Assembly: GCF_014645895.1 (NCBI RefSeq) | Contig: NZ_BMMP01000007.1 | Span: 124,001-188,000, forward strand | Length of the DNA: 64,000 bases | Direction: 5' to 3' | DNA from: Streptomyces daqingensis | GTDB taxonomy: Bacteria; Actinomycetota; Actinomycetes; Streptomycetales; Streptomycetaceae | Notes under the pieces: model-generated | The model's database searches: none | What the model saw: the letters and a program-made list of their open reading frames with translations, nothing else | What the model was told of the DNA's origin: nothing | Program-made: the position numbers and the translations under genes | Shown here: positions 14,408 through 25,919 of the stretch, piece after piece | Position numbering within the stretch: the first letter of the stretch is position 1 | Layout: each line of letters begins with the position of its first letter

Positions 14408-16018
14408 GTGCGGATGTACCCGGAGCCGACGGGCGAGGTGCGCATGAGTCTGTCACTGCGCTTCGCCGCCGGATCTCACGACGGCATGATCCGAGAGCAC
14501 AACGAGGACTCGGGCTACGCCGGTCCGCGGCTGCTCGCCGTGGCCGACGGAATGGGCGGGCAGGCCGCCGGCGAGGTCGCCAGCTCCGAGGTGATCTCCA
14601 CCATCGTGCAGCTCGACGAGGACATCCCCGGATCGGACATCCTCACCTCGCTCGGCGTCGCCGTACAGCGCGCCAACGACCAACTGCGCGTCATGGTCGA
14701 GGAGGACCCGCAGCTCGAGGGCATGGGCACCACGCTCACGGCGCTGCTGTGGACCGGGCAGCGGCTCGGCCTCGTACACGTCGGAGACTCCCGCGCCTAT
14801 CTGCTCCGCGACGGCCAGCTCACGCAGATCACCCAGGACCACACCTGGGTGCAGAAGCTGGTCGACGAGGGGCGGATCACCGAGGAGGAGGCCACGACGC
14901 ACCCCCAGCGCTCGCTGCTGATGCGCGCGCTGGGCAGCGGCGACCACGTCGAGCCCGACCTGTCGATCAGGGAGGTGCGCGCGGGGGACCGGTACCTCAT
15001 CTGCTCCGACGGGCTCCCCACCGTCGTCAGCCCGCAGACGATCGAGGAGGCGCTCGCCAGCTACCAGGGCCCTCAGGAGACCGTCCAGGAGCTGATCCAG
15101 CTCGCGCTGCGCGGCGGCGGCCCGGACAACATCACGTGCATCGTCGCGGACGTCGTCGACGTCGACGAGAACGACGCCCTGGGCAGGCAGCTCAACGACA
15201 CCCCGGTCGTGGTCGGCGCCGTCGCCGAGTCGCAGACCCCGCTGGGCGGCGACGTGGGCGCCATGCGCACGCCCGCGGCACGCGCCGCGGAGCTCGGACG
15301 GGGCGCCCAGTCCGTACCGCAACAGGGCGCACCCGGTGAGGGTTTCGGGCCTCCCGGCAGCGGTGGCACCGTCGCGGGCCCGCCGCACGGCAGCTTCGGC
15401 GCGTACACCGACGAGGACTTCATCAAGCACCGCGGGCGCGGCAGGTGGCTCAAGCGCTCCATGTGGATCGCGCTGATCCTCATCATCGTCGGCGGCGGCC
15501 TCTACGGCGGCTACCGCTGGACCCAGACCCAGTACTACGTGGGCGCCAACGACGACCACATCGCGCTCTACCGCGGCATCAGCCAGGAACTCGCCGGCAT
15601 CAGCCTCAACGAGGTCTACCAGGACCGCCCCGGAGTCGAACTCAAGTACCTCCCCGGCTACCAGCGCAACCAGGTACGCGAGACGATCGTCGCCGGCAGC
15701 GCCTCCGAGGCCCGCGACAAGGCCGACGAGCTGGAGGAGCAGGCGAAGGTCTGCCGCATCGTCGCCGAGCAGCGCGTCGAGCCCCCGAAGGACGAGGGCG
15801 GCAAGGACGAGGGCGGCAAGAAGGACGAGCAGAAGCCGGGCGACGGCAAGACCGGAGAGGCCGCCGGCACCGCCGACGACACCTCCCAGGCCGCCGCGCG
15901 CCAGGCCGGTCAGAGCACCAGCCAGGACAACTCGCGCAGCAGCGACGACACTCCGTCACCGAGCCCGAAGCTCACGGAGAAGCAGCAGCAGCTCGCCAAG
16001 CAGTGCACCGCGCCGTAG
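14408..16018 (+). CDS. pstP: PP2C-type Ser/Thr protein phosphatase PstP
   Basis: The 536-residue product has an N-terminal PP2C domain (about 13-250) with the metal-binding motifs EDSGYAG, VADGMGGQAAGEVASSE, HVGDSRAYLLRDGQL and GGPDNITCIVADV. A membrane helix follows (MWIALILIIVGGGLYGGY, about residues 352-370), then an extracellular region and a Lys/Glu/Gln-rich tail. It reverses phosphorylation by PknB. GTG at 14408 has GGAGGG 8 bases upstream; an ATG at 14444 (MSLSLRFAAG) is a possible shorter start. Confidence 0.93.
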   Translation: MRMYPEPTGEVRMSLSLRFAAGSHDGMIREHNEDSGYAGPRLLAVADGMGGQAAGEVASSEVISTIVQLDEDIPGSDILTSLGVAVQRANDQLRVMVEEDPQLEGMGTTLTALLWTGQRLGLVHVGDSRAYLLRDGQLTQITQDHTWVQKLVDEGRITEEEATTHPQRSLLMRALGSGDHVEPDLSIREVRAGDRYLICSDGLPTVVSPQTIEEALASYQGPQETVQELIQLALRGGGPDNITCIVADVVDVDENDALGRQLNDTPVVVGAVAESQTPLGGDVGAMRTPAARAAELGRGAQSVPQQGAPGEGFGPPGSGGTVAGPPHGSFGAYTDEDFIKHRGRGRWLKRSMWIALILIIVGGGLYGGYRWTQTQYYVGANDDHIALYRGISQELAGISLNEVYQDRPGVELKYLPGYQRNQVRETIVAGSASEARDKADELEEQAKVCRIVAEQRVEPPKDEGGKDEGGKKDEQKPGDGKTGEAAGTADDTSQAAARQAGQSTSQDNSRSSDDTPSPSPKLTEKQQQLAKQCTAP

Positions 16019-16034
16019 GGGGGCTCCGGCAGCA

Positions 16035-17429
16035 ATGAGCAGCAACATCACCACCAACACCGGCAGCAACACGACGGTCTCGCCCGGAGGTCTGCCCAGC
16101 CGCCGCAACACCGAGCTGGCGCTGCTGGTCTTCGCCGTGCTCATCCCCGTGTTCGCCTACGCCAACGTCGGCCTGGCGAAGGACGGTTCGCTCCCCGCGG
16201 GGATGCTCGGCTACGGGCTGGGGCTGGGTCTCCTCGCCGGCGTCGCGCACATCGTCGTACGCCGCTGGACGCCGTACGCCGACCCGCTGATGCTGCCGAT
16301 CGCGACGCTGCTCAACGGCATGGGCCTCGTGCTCATCTACCGGCTGGATCTGGAGCCGCTGCCCGGCGGTGCCGCCGCCCCGACGCAGCTGATGTGGTCG
16401 ACGCTGGGCGTCGGCCTCTTCGTCGGTGTGCTGGTCTTCCTCAAGGACCACCGCGTCCTGCAGCGCTACACCTACATCTCGATGGTGACGGCGCTGATCC
16501 TGCTGATCCTGCCGGTCTTCTTCCCGGCCCGCTTCGGCGCCCGAATCTGGATCACCATCCCCGGCGTCGGCTCCCTGCAGCCCGGCGAGTTCGCGAAGAT
16601 CATCATCGCCGTCTTCTTCGCCGGCTACCTCATGGTCAAGCGGGACGCCCTGGCGCTGGCCAGCCGCCGCTTCATGGGCCTGTACCTGCCGCGCGGCCGC
16701 GACCTGGGCCCGATCCTCGTGATCTGGGGCCTGTCGGTCCTGATCCTGGTCTTCGAGACGGACCTGGGCACCTCGCTTCTCTTCTTCGGTCTCTTCGTGG
16801 TGATGCTGTACGTCGCCACGGAACGCACGAGCTGGATCGTCTTCGGGCTGGGGCTGACCATCGTCGGCGCCGTCGCCGTAGCCAGCTTCGAACCCCACGT
16901 GCAGAGCCGCGTCGACGACTGGCTCGACCCCATGCAGGCGTTCGAGAACGGCTCGGAACAGCCGGCGCAGGCGCTGTGGGCCTTCGGCTCGGGCGGCACC
17001 CTCGGATCGGGTCTCGGCCAGGGCTTCTCCCGGCTGATCGGATTCGCCGCCAAGAGCGACTACATCTTCGCGACCGTCGGCGAGGAGCTCGGACTGGCCG
17101 GTGTGATGGCCTTCCTGCTGCTGTACGGCCTCCTCGTGGAGCGCGGCATCCGCACCTCGCTGGCCGCCCGCGACCCGTTCGGCAAGCTGCTGGCCGTCGG
17201 CCTCTCCGCGGCCTTCGGCATCCAGGTCTTCGTCGTCGCCGGCGGCGTCATGGGCCTCATCCCGCTGACGGGTATGACGATGCCCTTCCTGGCGCAGGGC
17301 GGTTCGTCCGTCATCGCCAACTGGGCGCTCGTGGCCATCCTCCTCAAGATCAGCGACACGGCCAGGCGGCCGGCTCCGGCGCCCGCGCCCTCGCCCGACG
17401 CCGAGATGACCCAGGTGGTCCGGACATGA
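16035..17429 (+). CDS. rodA: RodA/FtsW-type SEDS peptidoglycan glycosyltransferase
   Basis: The 464-residue product has about 12 transmembrane segments and the SEDS-family signatures: RRFMGLYLPRGRDLGPILV, ETDLGTSLLFFGLF (with the essential Asp), and the C-terminal GMTMPFLAQGGSSVIANW. It polymerises lipid II glycan strands in the membrane and acts with the transpeptidase encoded next, pbpA. It sits inside the fha-pknB operon, as usual in actinobacteria. Confidence 0.93.
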   Translation: MSSNITTNTGSNTTVSPGGLPSRRNTELALLVFAVLIPVFAYANVGLAKDGSLPAGMLGYGLGLGLLAGVAHIVVRRWTPYADPLMLPIATLLNGMGLVLIYRLDLEPLPGGAAAPTQLMWSTLGVGLFVGVLVFLKDHRVLQRYTYISMVTALILLILPVFFPARFGARIWITIPGVGSLQPGEFAKIIIAVFFAGYLMVKRDALALASRRFMGLYLPRGRDLGPILVIWGLSVLILVFETDLGTSLLFFGLFVVMLYVATERTSWIVFGLGLTIVGAVAVASFEPHVQSRVDDWLDPMQAFENGSEQPAQALWAFGSGGTLGSGLGQGFSRLIGFAAKSDYIFATVGEELGLAGVMAFLLLYGLLVERGIRTSLAARDPFGKLLAVGLSAAFGIQVFVVAGGVMGLIPLTGMTMPFLAQGGSSVIANWALVAILLKISDTARRPAPAPAPSPDAEMTQVVRT

Positions 17430-17583
17430 CCGTGCCCGCGTACGGAACGACGAGCACCCCAGGCGGCACTGCCGGGAACGCGACGGCCGCCGCGAACGTC
17501 AACGCAGAGGCGGGTGAAGGCGTTCACGGCTTCGGTGCCGCCGCCTGCGCCCTCTCCCAGCGACCCGTAAGAGGTGAAGCACT

Positions 17584-19047
17584 GTGAACAAGCCACTGCG
17601 CAGGATCGCGATCTTCTGTGGCCTGCTCGTGCTGGCCCTGCTGGTCCGCGACAACTGGATCCAGCTCGTGCAGGCGGACGAGCTGAAGAGCGACCCGAAG
17701 AACCGCCGCGTCGCCATCGCCCGTTACGCGCAGCCGCGCGGCAACATCATCGTCGACGGCAAGTCGATCACCGGGTCGAACGACACGAAGAGCGGCGACT
17801 TCCGGTACAAGCGCACGTACAGGAACGGCCCGATGTGGGCGCCCGTGACGGGCTACGCCTCGCAGGCCTTCGGTGCGACGCAGCTGGAAGCCCTCAACGA
17901 CGGCATACTCACCGGCGACGACGACCGGCTGTTCTTCAACCGCACGATCGACATGCTCACCGGCAAGCAGCAGAAGGGCGGCAACGTCGTCACGACGCTG
18001 AACGCCAAGGCGCAGAAGGCCGCTTACGACGGGCTCGGCAACAGCAAGGGCGCCGTCGCCGCCATCAACCCCAAGACCGGCGCCATCCTCGCTCTCGCGA
18101 GCAAGCCGTCCTACGACCCGTCCAGCTTCGCCGGCAACGGCGACAAGGACACGGACGCCTGGTCGAAGCTGCAGAAGCAGAAGAACGAAGACGAGCCGAT
18201 GCTCAACAGGGCCCTGCGGCAGACGTATCCGCCCGGCTCCACGTTCAAGGTCGTCACCGCCGCGGCCGGCCTGGAGAGCGGCAAGTACGACCTCGACGGC
18301 AAAACCGACACCCCGGACCCGTACCGGCTGCCCGACTCGAGCACCGACCTGGGCAACGACGGCAACATCCCCTGTGAGGACGCCTCGGTGCGCACCGCGC
18401 TGCGCTACTCGTGCAACACCGTCTTCGCGAAGATGAGCAACACCCTCGGCAACGCGAAGATGATCGAGATGGCGGAGAAGTTCGGCTTCAACAACAAGGA
18501 GCTGGACACCCCGGTGCGCGCGGCCGAGAGCGTCTACCCCAAGGACAACAAGCCGCAGAACGCGATGGCCGGCATCGGCCAGGCCAGCAACAGGACCACG
18601 CCGCTGCAGATGGCGATGGTGGCGTCGGCGGTCGCCAACAACGGTTCGCTCATGAAGCCGTACATGGTCGACCAGCTCCGCGCCCCGAACCTCAACGTCG
18701 TCCAGCAGCAGAAGCCCGACGAGCTGAGCCGCCCGGTCTCGTCCGAGACCGCGCAGAAGCTGCAGCAGGGCATGGAGACCGTGGTCGAGAAGGGCACGGG
18801 CTCGCGCGCCCAGATCCCCGGCGTCGTCGTCGGCGGCAAGACGGGTACCGCCCAGCACGGCGAGAACAACAGCAAGAACCCCTACGCGTGGTTCATCTCC
18901 TACGCGAAGGACAAGGACGGTTCCTCACCCGTCGCGGTCGCCGTCGTCATCGAGAGTTCCGACACCCTCCGCGACGACATCGCGGGCGGCGCCCTGGCCG
19001 CTCCGATCGCGAAGAGCGTGATGAACGCCGTACTCGAAGGCAAGTGA
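17584..19047 (+). CDS. pbpA: Penicillin-binding protein, class B-type transpeptidase
   Basis: The 487-residue product has an N-terminal membrane anchor (IAIFCGLLVLALLV, about 9-22), a dimerisation-like region, and a transpeptidase domain with all three active-site motifs: STFK (in PPGSTFKVVTAAAG), SCN (in RYSCNTVFAKM) and KTG (in GGKTGTAQHG). It crosslinks peptidoglycan as partner of the RodA/FtsW protein. GTG at 17584 follows GAGGTGA. The 154-base gap before it has no gene. It ends about 200 bases before pknB. Confidence 0.93.
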   Translation: MNKPLRRIAIFCGLLVLALLVRDNWIQLVQADELKSDPKNRRVAIARYAQPRGNIIVDGKSITGSNDTKSGDFRYKRTYRNGPMWAPVTGYASQAFGATQLEALNDGILTGDDDRLFFNRTIDMLTGKQQKGGNVVTTLNAKAQKAAYDGLGNSKGAVAAINPKTGAILALASKPSYDPSSFAGNGDKDTDAWSKLQKQKNEDEPMLNRALRQTYPPGSTFKVVTAAAGLESGKYDLDGKTDTPDPYRLPDSSTDLGNDGNIPCEDASVRTALRYSCNTVFAKMSNTLGNAKMIEMAEKFGFNNKELDTPVRAAESVYPKDNKPQNAMAGIGQASNRTTPLQMAMVASAVANNGSLMKPYMVDQLRAPNLNVVQQQKPDELSRPVSSETAQKLQQGMETVVEKGTGSRAQIPGVVVGGKTGTAQHGENNSKNPYAWFISYAKDKDGSSPVAVAVVIESSDTLRDDIAGGALAAPIAKSVMNAVLEGK

Positions 19048-19245
19048 TGACGCACACAGTGCCCGCACGAAACCCGCTCCTCCTGGCTGTGCCAGGGGAG
19101 GCGCCACCCGGGGCACCGCACGGGGTGACGCCCGTCACTCCGCTCTGGACCGACTCGCCCGACCGGGCGGGTACCGTGTCCCGAGCAGCACACCGCCGTG
19201 CCGTACACCAGATACGGGCCGGACGAACGGAGAGGGCTGGAGACT

Positions 19246-21195
<1,950 letters not shown>

Positions 21196-21211
21196 GGCAC
21201 GTCGGCCCGGC

Positions 21212-21287
21212 TGCGAGCGTCTCGCTCGCACTTATGCGATCTGCCCGCCGCTCTCTCCGGCTCTCCGCCGGACGGAGCGGCGGGCAG
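21212..21287 (+). terminator. Tandem terminator stem-loops after pknB
   Basis: TGCGAGCG-TCT-CGCTCGCA (21212-21230) is an 8-bp stem. CTGCCCGCCGCTC (21241-21253) pairs perfectly with GAGCGGCGGGCAG (21275-21287). The second could also block the convergent sortase transcript. The following 190 bases up to 21475 hold nothing recognisable. Confidence 0.8.
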
Positions 21288-21475
21288 TTCCGTTACCGGT
21301 GCCGCCGCCTGCCCGCCGGTCGCCCCGCACGCCTCCTCAACTGCCATGCGGCACGGGCGGACCGAGGCTCGGCCGAAGACCTGTGGGCGCGCCCGCGCAC
21401 CGGTTCGCGGAGAGGCTCAGCCGGACGCAGGACGGGAGTCCCCGCAGGGAGAAACCCTCGAACCCCTCGTATCCC

Positions 21476-22246
21476 TCAGCGCAGTTCCTTCGGCGGGGTC
21501 CGCTCCGGGTCGACGTCCTCGGTGCGCTCCAGCTCGCCCCACACCACGTACCGGTACGTCGAGGTGAAGACCGGGGTGCACGTCGTAAGGGTGATGTAGC
21601 GGCCCTCTTCCTTCTTCCCCGACTCCTTCGGGACCGGGTCCAGGACGTCGACGTTGTACTTCGACGTGCGCGGCAGGATCGAGAAGACCTTGTAGACGAA
21701 CCACGTGTTCTTCGTCTCGAAGACGATGGCGTCGCCCTTGCCGATCTTGTCGATCTTGTGGAACTTGGCGCCGTGCCCGTCCCGGTGGGCGGCGAGCGAG
21801 AAGTTGCCCGACTGGTCCTGCGGCATCGCCGACTTCACGGGCTTCGTGTAGTAGCCCGCGGCGCCCTTGTTCAGCTCCTCGGCGTCCGTGCCCTTCATCA
21901 CCAGCACGTCGCTCTTCGACATCGACGGCACGTGCAGGAAGCCGATGCCGTCCTTCGTGTCCAGACTTCCCGGGCTCCGGTCCTCCAGCCAGCTCTGCCT
22001 GACCCGGTCGCCCGCGCGCTTGGAGTCGCGGTCGGCCAGCACGTTCGTCCACCACAGCGAGTACGCGACGAACAGCGCGAGCACGAGGCCCGCCGTGATG
22101 AGGAGTTCGCCGAACACACCGATCGCCGCGGAGATCCGCCTGCGCCTCGTGCCCGTCCTGTTACGGGCGGGGGGTTGTGGATCCGGTGGCGGCTCCGTGG
22201 CCGACGCCCCCCGCTGCCCGGCCCCGCCGTGGTCCCTCTCTGACAC
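21476..22246 (-). CDS. Class E sortase
   Basis: The 256-residue product has a hydrophobic anchor (FGELLITAGLVLALFVAYSLWW, about 45-66) and a sortase catalytic domain with His in LAAHRDGHGAKF, Cys in ITLTTCTPVFTS and Arg in TYRYVVWGEL. Class E sortases attach LAxTG-type proteins, such as long chaplins in Streptomyces, to the cell wall. The GTG at 22246 (SERDHGG) is chosen because it lies just beyond the end of the upstream sortase gene; a longer frame would overlap that gene. Twin sortases side by side are typical of streptomycetes. Confidence 0.9.
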   Translation of the reverse strand: MSERDHGGAGQRGASATEPPPDPQPPARNRTGTRRRRISAAIGVFGELLITAGLVLALFVAYSLWWTNVLADRDSKRAGDRVRQSWLEDRSPGSLDTKDGIGFLHVPSMSKSDVLVMKGTDAEELNKGAAGYYTKPVKSAMPQDQSGNFSLAAHRDGHGAKFHKIDKIGKGDAIVFETKNTWFVYKVFSILPRTSKYNVDVLDPVPKESGKKEEGRYITLTTCTPVFTSTYRYVVWGELERTEDVDPERTPPKELR

Positions 22247-22272
22247 CCCTACCGCCCGTTTCCGCTGTTCCC

Positions 22273-24090
22273 CTACCCGACAAGCGCGTCCGGCTTCCCC
22301 TTGCTCCTGGGACGCTCCTCGACCATTTTGCCCCATACGATCAGCCGGTACTTCGAGGTGAATTCAGGGGTGCAGGTGGTCAGTGTGATGTAGCGCCCCT
22401 TCTTGTTGAATCCCGACTGCTCAGGGATGGGTTTGATCACGCCGGTGTTCGAAGGGGACGTGGACGGGAGCCGGTTGGCCAACTGGTACGTGTAGAACTT
22501 CGTCCCGGTCTCCACGACCATCTTGTCGCCCGCGACCAGGCGGTTGATGTAACGGAACGGCTCCCCATGGGTGTTGCGGTGGCCCGCCAGCGCGAAGTTG
22601 CCCGTCTTGTCCCACGGCATCGCCGACTTGACGGGCTCCTTGTCGTAGTGACCGACGAGGCCCTTGTCGAGGACGGCCGGTTTGGAGATGCCCTGCGCGA
22701 TCGGCACCCGCACGTCCAGCTTCGGGATGTAGAGGATCGCGAAGCCCTCGCCGGGCGCGAAGTCGTCGGCCCTGCGCTCCGGGTCGATCGAGTTCCCGGC
22801 CTTCTCGCCGCCGTCCCACTGTGCCGCCAGGTCCTTCGCGGCGCCGCCCGCCTCCTGGCCGGCGAGCACGTTCGTCCACCAGAGCTGGTAGGCCACGAAG
22901 AGCAGCATCAGCACACCGGCAGATATGAAGACCTCGCCGAGGAAGCGGCTGGCGATGATCGCGGGGCCCTCCCGGCGGGCACGGGCCGCACGCCTCGCCT
23001 CCAGCCTGGTTCCCGCGAGGGGACGGACGTCGGATTCACGGAATCCGCTGCCCCTGCCGCCGCGGGTCTGAGCGGCACGACGGCGCGCCACACGGCCCAG
23101 AGCCTCCATGTCGGACCTGCGCAGCCCGAACGTGTGGGTCTGCTCGGCCTCGCTCTCCGCGGGCGGCCTCGCCGCCGAGGGCCGCATGAGCTCCGGCGAC
23201 GCCGCGGAGGGTGCCCCCGCTTCGCCGACGGCGGGAAGAGCCGCGGTCTCCGAGAGCCCCGGACGCCGCCCGGGAGCGGCCCCCTGTCCCGGCCGCGGCG
23301 CGGACGGGCGCCGCGCGCCGGCACCGGGTCCGTTACCGGGGCCGGGGCCCGCGGGCGGTGCGGAGACGGGCGTCTGTCCCGGGGCATGGGCGGACGGGCC
23401 TCCGAGGCGCCGCACCCGGGGCTGCCCGGGAGGGGCGTCCTGGCCTGGCCGGTAGCGCTGTGCATCTCCCGCCGCCGACCCGGCACCCGGTGCGCCCGGC
23501 CCCGGGTGACCGGCGCGCCCTGCCCCCGGCTCGCCGCGGGGGGCGCGCCACTGCTGCCGTCCGGTCTCGCCATCCTCGTACAGCGCGCTCCTGTACGGCA
23601 CTTGACCGTCCTGCAGCGGAGACGGCACCGGACCCTGGCCCGTACGGCTCTGGCCCGTGCGCCCCTGTGCCGGCTCTCCCGGCTCGCGGTGCGGCCGGAA
23701 CCACGGGGAGACGTCGTCCTGCTGCCCCTGCGCGTAGGGCTGGTCCTGCCCGTACCCCTGAGGACGGCCCGGCACTTGACGGCCCTGCGACGGGTACTGC
23801 TGGGACGGGTAGCCCTGCCCCGGGCGCCCCTGCGCCGGGGATCCGGGCGCGGCGTGCCCCTCGCCCCGGCGCCCGCCGGGGGCCGGGGCGCTCTGGCCGG
23901 GAAGCGGGTCGCTCAGCGGGTCGGAGAGCGCGTCGACCGCGGCCTGGAACGTCTCGGCCTGCGCGTAGGGGTCGTCGTGGGCGCCGCCGCTCTGCCCGTA
24001 CGACGGACGGCCGTAGGGATACCCCTCGCCGTGCCCATCGCCGTACGGCTCTCCGTACGGACTCTCACGATCCGGGGGCACCCCCGTCAC
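22273..24090 (-). CDS. Class E sortase with long disordered N-terminal region
   Basis: The 605-residue product has about 370 N-terminal residues rich in Gly, Pro, Gln and Tyr (repeats like QGYPSQQYPSQGRQ), presumably cytoplasmic and disordered. A membrane helix (FLGEVFISAGVLMLLFVAYQ) and a class E sortase domain follow: His in LAGHRNTHGEPF, Cys in ITLTTCTPEFTS, Arg in KYRLIVWGKM. It overlaps the amidotransferase gene by four bases (GTGA/ATGA type). The N-terminal extension is far longer than in the neighbouring sortase and may bind a partner or mark localisation; this is unproven. Confidence 0.88.
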   Translation of the reverse strand: MTGVPPDRESPYGEPYGDGHGEGYPYGRPSYGQSGGAHDDPYAQAETFQAAVDALSDPLSDPLPGQSAPAPGGRRGEGHAAPGSPAQGRPGQGYPSQQYPSQGRQVPGRPQGYGQDQPYAQGQQDDVSPWFRPHREPGEPAQGRTGQSRTGQGPVPSPLQDGQVPYRSALYEDGETGRQQWRAPRGEPGAGRAGHPGPGAPGAGSAAGDAQRYRPGQDAPPGQPRVRRLGGPSAHAPGQTPVSAPPAGPGPGNGPGAGARRPSAPRPGQGAAPGRRPGLSETAALPAVGEAGAPSAASPELMRPSAARPPAESEAEQTHTFGLRRSDMEALGRVARRRAAQTRGGRGSGFRESDVRPLAGTRLEARRAARARREGPAIIASRFLGEVFISAGVLMLLFVAYQLWWTNVLAGQEAGGAAKDLAAQWDGGEKAGNSIDPERRADDFAPGEGFAILYIPKLDVRVPIAQGISKPAVLDKGLVGHYDKEPVKSAMPWDKTGNFALAGHRNTHGEPFRYINRLVAGDKMVVETGTKFYTYQLANRLPSTSPSNTGVIKPIPEQSGFNKKGRYITLTTCTPEFTSKYRLIVWGKMVEERPRSKGKPDALVG

Positions 24091-24746
24091 CTGCCCCCCG
24101 CACCCGGGCCCGCGGCAGCGGCGGGCCTCACCCCGGCCAGTTCCCGCGAGCGTTCGACGGCTTCCGTGTCACCGCACTCGGCGAGCCAGTTCGCGAGCAT
24201 CCGGTGGCCCCATTCCGTCAGCACGGACTCTGGGTGGAACTGGACGCCCTCCACGGGCAGTTCGCGGTGCCGAAGCCCCATCACGAGCCCGTTCGCGGTA
24301 CGCGCGGTCACGCGCAACCCGTCGGGAACGGCGGCCTGTTCGACGCCCAGCGAGTGGTAGCGCGTTGCGGTGAACGGCGAGGGGAGCCCGGCGAAGACGC
24401 CGTCGCCCTCGTGCTCGACCTGCGAGGTCTTGCCGTGCAGCAGCTCGGGCGCCCGTCCGACGGCACCGCCGTAGGCGACGGCCATCGACTGCATGCCCAG
24501 GCAGACGCCGAAGACCGGTACGCCGCTGTCCGCGCAGTGGCGCACCATCTCCACGCAGACGCCCGCCTGTTCGGGCGTACCCGGTCCCGGGGAGAGCAGC
24601 ACGCCGTCGAAGCCCTCGTCGGCGTGTTGGAGTTCGGTCTCGTCGTTGCGCACGACCTCGCACTCGGCGCCCAACTGGTACAGGTACTGCACGAGGTTGA
24701 AGACGAAGCTGTCGTAGTTGTCGACGACGAGGATGCGGGCGCCCAT
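24087..24746 (-). CDS. pabA: Glutamine amidotransferase, anthranilate/aminodeoxychorismate synthase component II
   Basis: The 219-residue class I amidotransferase has the catalytic Cys in GVCLGMQSMA, the oxyanion LLSPGPGTPEQAG, and the His/Glu pair in VEGVQFHPESVLTEWG. It releases ammonia from glutamine for chorismate amination by TrpE or PabB. No partner subunit is encoded nearby, so trpG and pabA functions cannot be separated; it may serve both, as in many actinobacteria. The C-terminal 30 residues are Ala/Gly-rich and specific to this genus. It overlaps genes on both sides. Confidence 0.88.
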   Translation of the reverse strand: MGARILVVDNYDSFVFNLVQYLYQLGAECEVVRNDETELQHADEGFDGVLLSPGPGTPEQAGVCVEMVRHCADSGVPVFGVCLGMQSMAVAYGGAVGRAPELLHGKTSQVEHEGDGVFAGLPSPFTATRYHSLGVEQAAVPDGLRVTARTANGLVMGLRHRELPVEGVQFHPESVLTEWGHRMLANWLAECGDTEAVERSRELAGVRPAAAAGPGAGGR

Positions 24747-24913
24747 CAGCTCCCACCGCCGTCGACGGTCACGTCGTTGAAGGGCAGTAGCGGCTCCGCC
24801 CAGGGGAAGACGTACTGGAAGAGCAGAAAAACGACCGCGAGCACGAGCACGAGCGAGCACAGCGCCCGTACCCATGTGTTGCCTGGCAGGTGCCGCCAGA
24901 TCCAGCCGTACAT
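24746..24913 (-). CDS. Small single-helix membrane protein (55 residues)
   Basis: A short gene reads MYGWIWRHLPGNTWVRALCS, then a hydrophobic helix (LVLVLAVVFLLFQYVF), then PWAEPLLPFNDVTVDGGGS and TGA. The stop overlaps the ATG of the amidotransferase gene by one base (TGATG), so the two are coupled. The N terminus is positively charged and the C terminus acidic, giving a cytoplasm-in, outside-out orientation. I recognise it only as a conserved-looking small membrane protein of unknown function. Its position between a DUF881 gene and the sortase cluster suggests a cell-envelope role. Confidence 0.75.
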   Translation of the reverse strand: MYGWIWRHLPGNTWVRALCSLVLVLAVVFLLFQYVFPWAEPLLPFNDVTVDGGGS

Positions 24914-25053
24914 CCCTGCGTGCCGTCCTTTCTTCCCTGCCTCGCTGCGTTGGGGGCCGTGCCGTCCTGACCGTCCGGGCGTCCCCCAGACTACGGGGCC
25001 CCGGCAGGGTGCCGTGCCTCAGTCGGGGAAGTACCACCCGACTCGCCCCGACG

Positions 25054-25788
25054 TCACCCGATGGGCTTCGCGTAGCGCAGGTCGACCGTCCCCGAGTAGC
25101 CGGGCAGGTTCACGGACTTGCGCTCGTCGACCTTCCAGCCGAGATCGTAGGCGTCGACGTACTGGAGGTAGTTCTGGATCGCCGGGGACTCGTCCAGCGC
25201 CTTGTTGAGCTTCTCCTGGTCTCCGACGGCGGTCACCTTGTACGGAGGGGAGTAGACGCGGCCCTGCAGGATCAGGGTGTTGCCGACGCAGCGGACCGCG
25301 CTCGTCGAGATGAGCCGCTGGTCCATGATCTTGATGCCTTCGGCTCCGCCCTTCCACAGCGCGTTGACCACGGCCTGCAGGTCCTGCTGGTGGATGACGA
25401 GGTCGTTGGGCTGGGGCTCGGGGACGCCGGGGACCTGGGCGGTGGCGTTGGGCGGGGCGTCGTCGAGGGTGACGGTCAGACCGCTACCGGAGACCTTGCG
25501 GGTGCCGGCGTCCTTCTCGAGGCCCGTCAGCTTCCTGGTCTCGGTGCTGTCCGGGCTGTCGCGCCGGGCGAGGCGGTCGACCTGGCTGCGCACCGCCGCC
25601 GCGGAGGAGTCGAGTTCGGCGTTCTTGCGGCTGCGCTCCTGGATCAGGTCGGAGAGGCGCAGCATCGAGGAGTCCGTGCGCAGGTCGGTACCATGTGCGG
25701 TGTTGAAACTGATCCAGAAAATGAGACCGGCGAGGGCGAAAACCCCCAGCGTGGCCAGCCGTGCCGGGCGGATGCGCAATCTGGTCAC
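25054..25788 (-). CDS. DUF881-family membrane-anchored protein
   Basis: The 244-residue product has an N-terminal signal anchor ([20 protein letters not shown], about 10-28), a coiled-coil-like stretch ([20 protein letters not shown]), and the DUF881 core ([63 protein letters not shown]). Function is unknown; in actinobacteria these genes often lie near division genes, and here crgA is divergent from it. The start is a GTG at 25788. Downstream is the small membrane protein and the pabA-sortase set. Confidence 0.87.
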   Translation of the reverse strand: MTRLRIRPARLATLGVFALAGLIFWISFNTAHGTDLRTDSSMLRLSDLIQERSRKNAELDSSAAAVRSQVDRLARRDSPDSTETRKLTGLEKDAGTRKVSGSGLTVTLDDAPPNATAQVPGVPEPQPNDLVIHQQDLQAVVNALWKGGAEGIKIMDQRLISTSAVRCVGNTLILQGRVYSPPYKVTAVGDQEKLNKALDESPAIQNYLQYVDAYDLGWKVDERKSVNLPGYSGTVDLRYAKPIG

Positions 25789-25919
25789 CGTACCCTCGTC
25801 TCCTCAGACCGCGGGGAAGCACTACGCTAACGGACCACCACAGCGTCACACCCCCTCGGCCCCATGGAGAGGGGGCCCCTCTACCGCGGTCACGAAGCGC
25901 GTCGACAGGAGAGACTCTC

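Noticed and set aside
23211..25208. A long plus-strand open frame opposite the second sortase and pabA
   Set aside because: Low-complexity Arg/Pro/Ala translation; shadow of the sortase's GC-rich N-terminal region.
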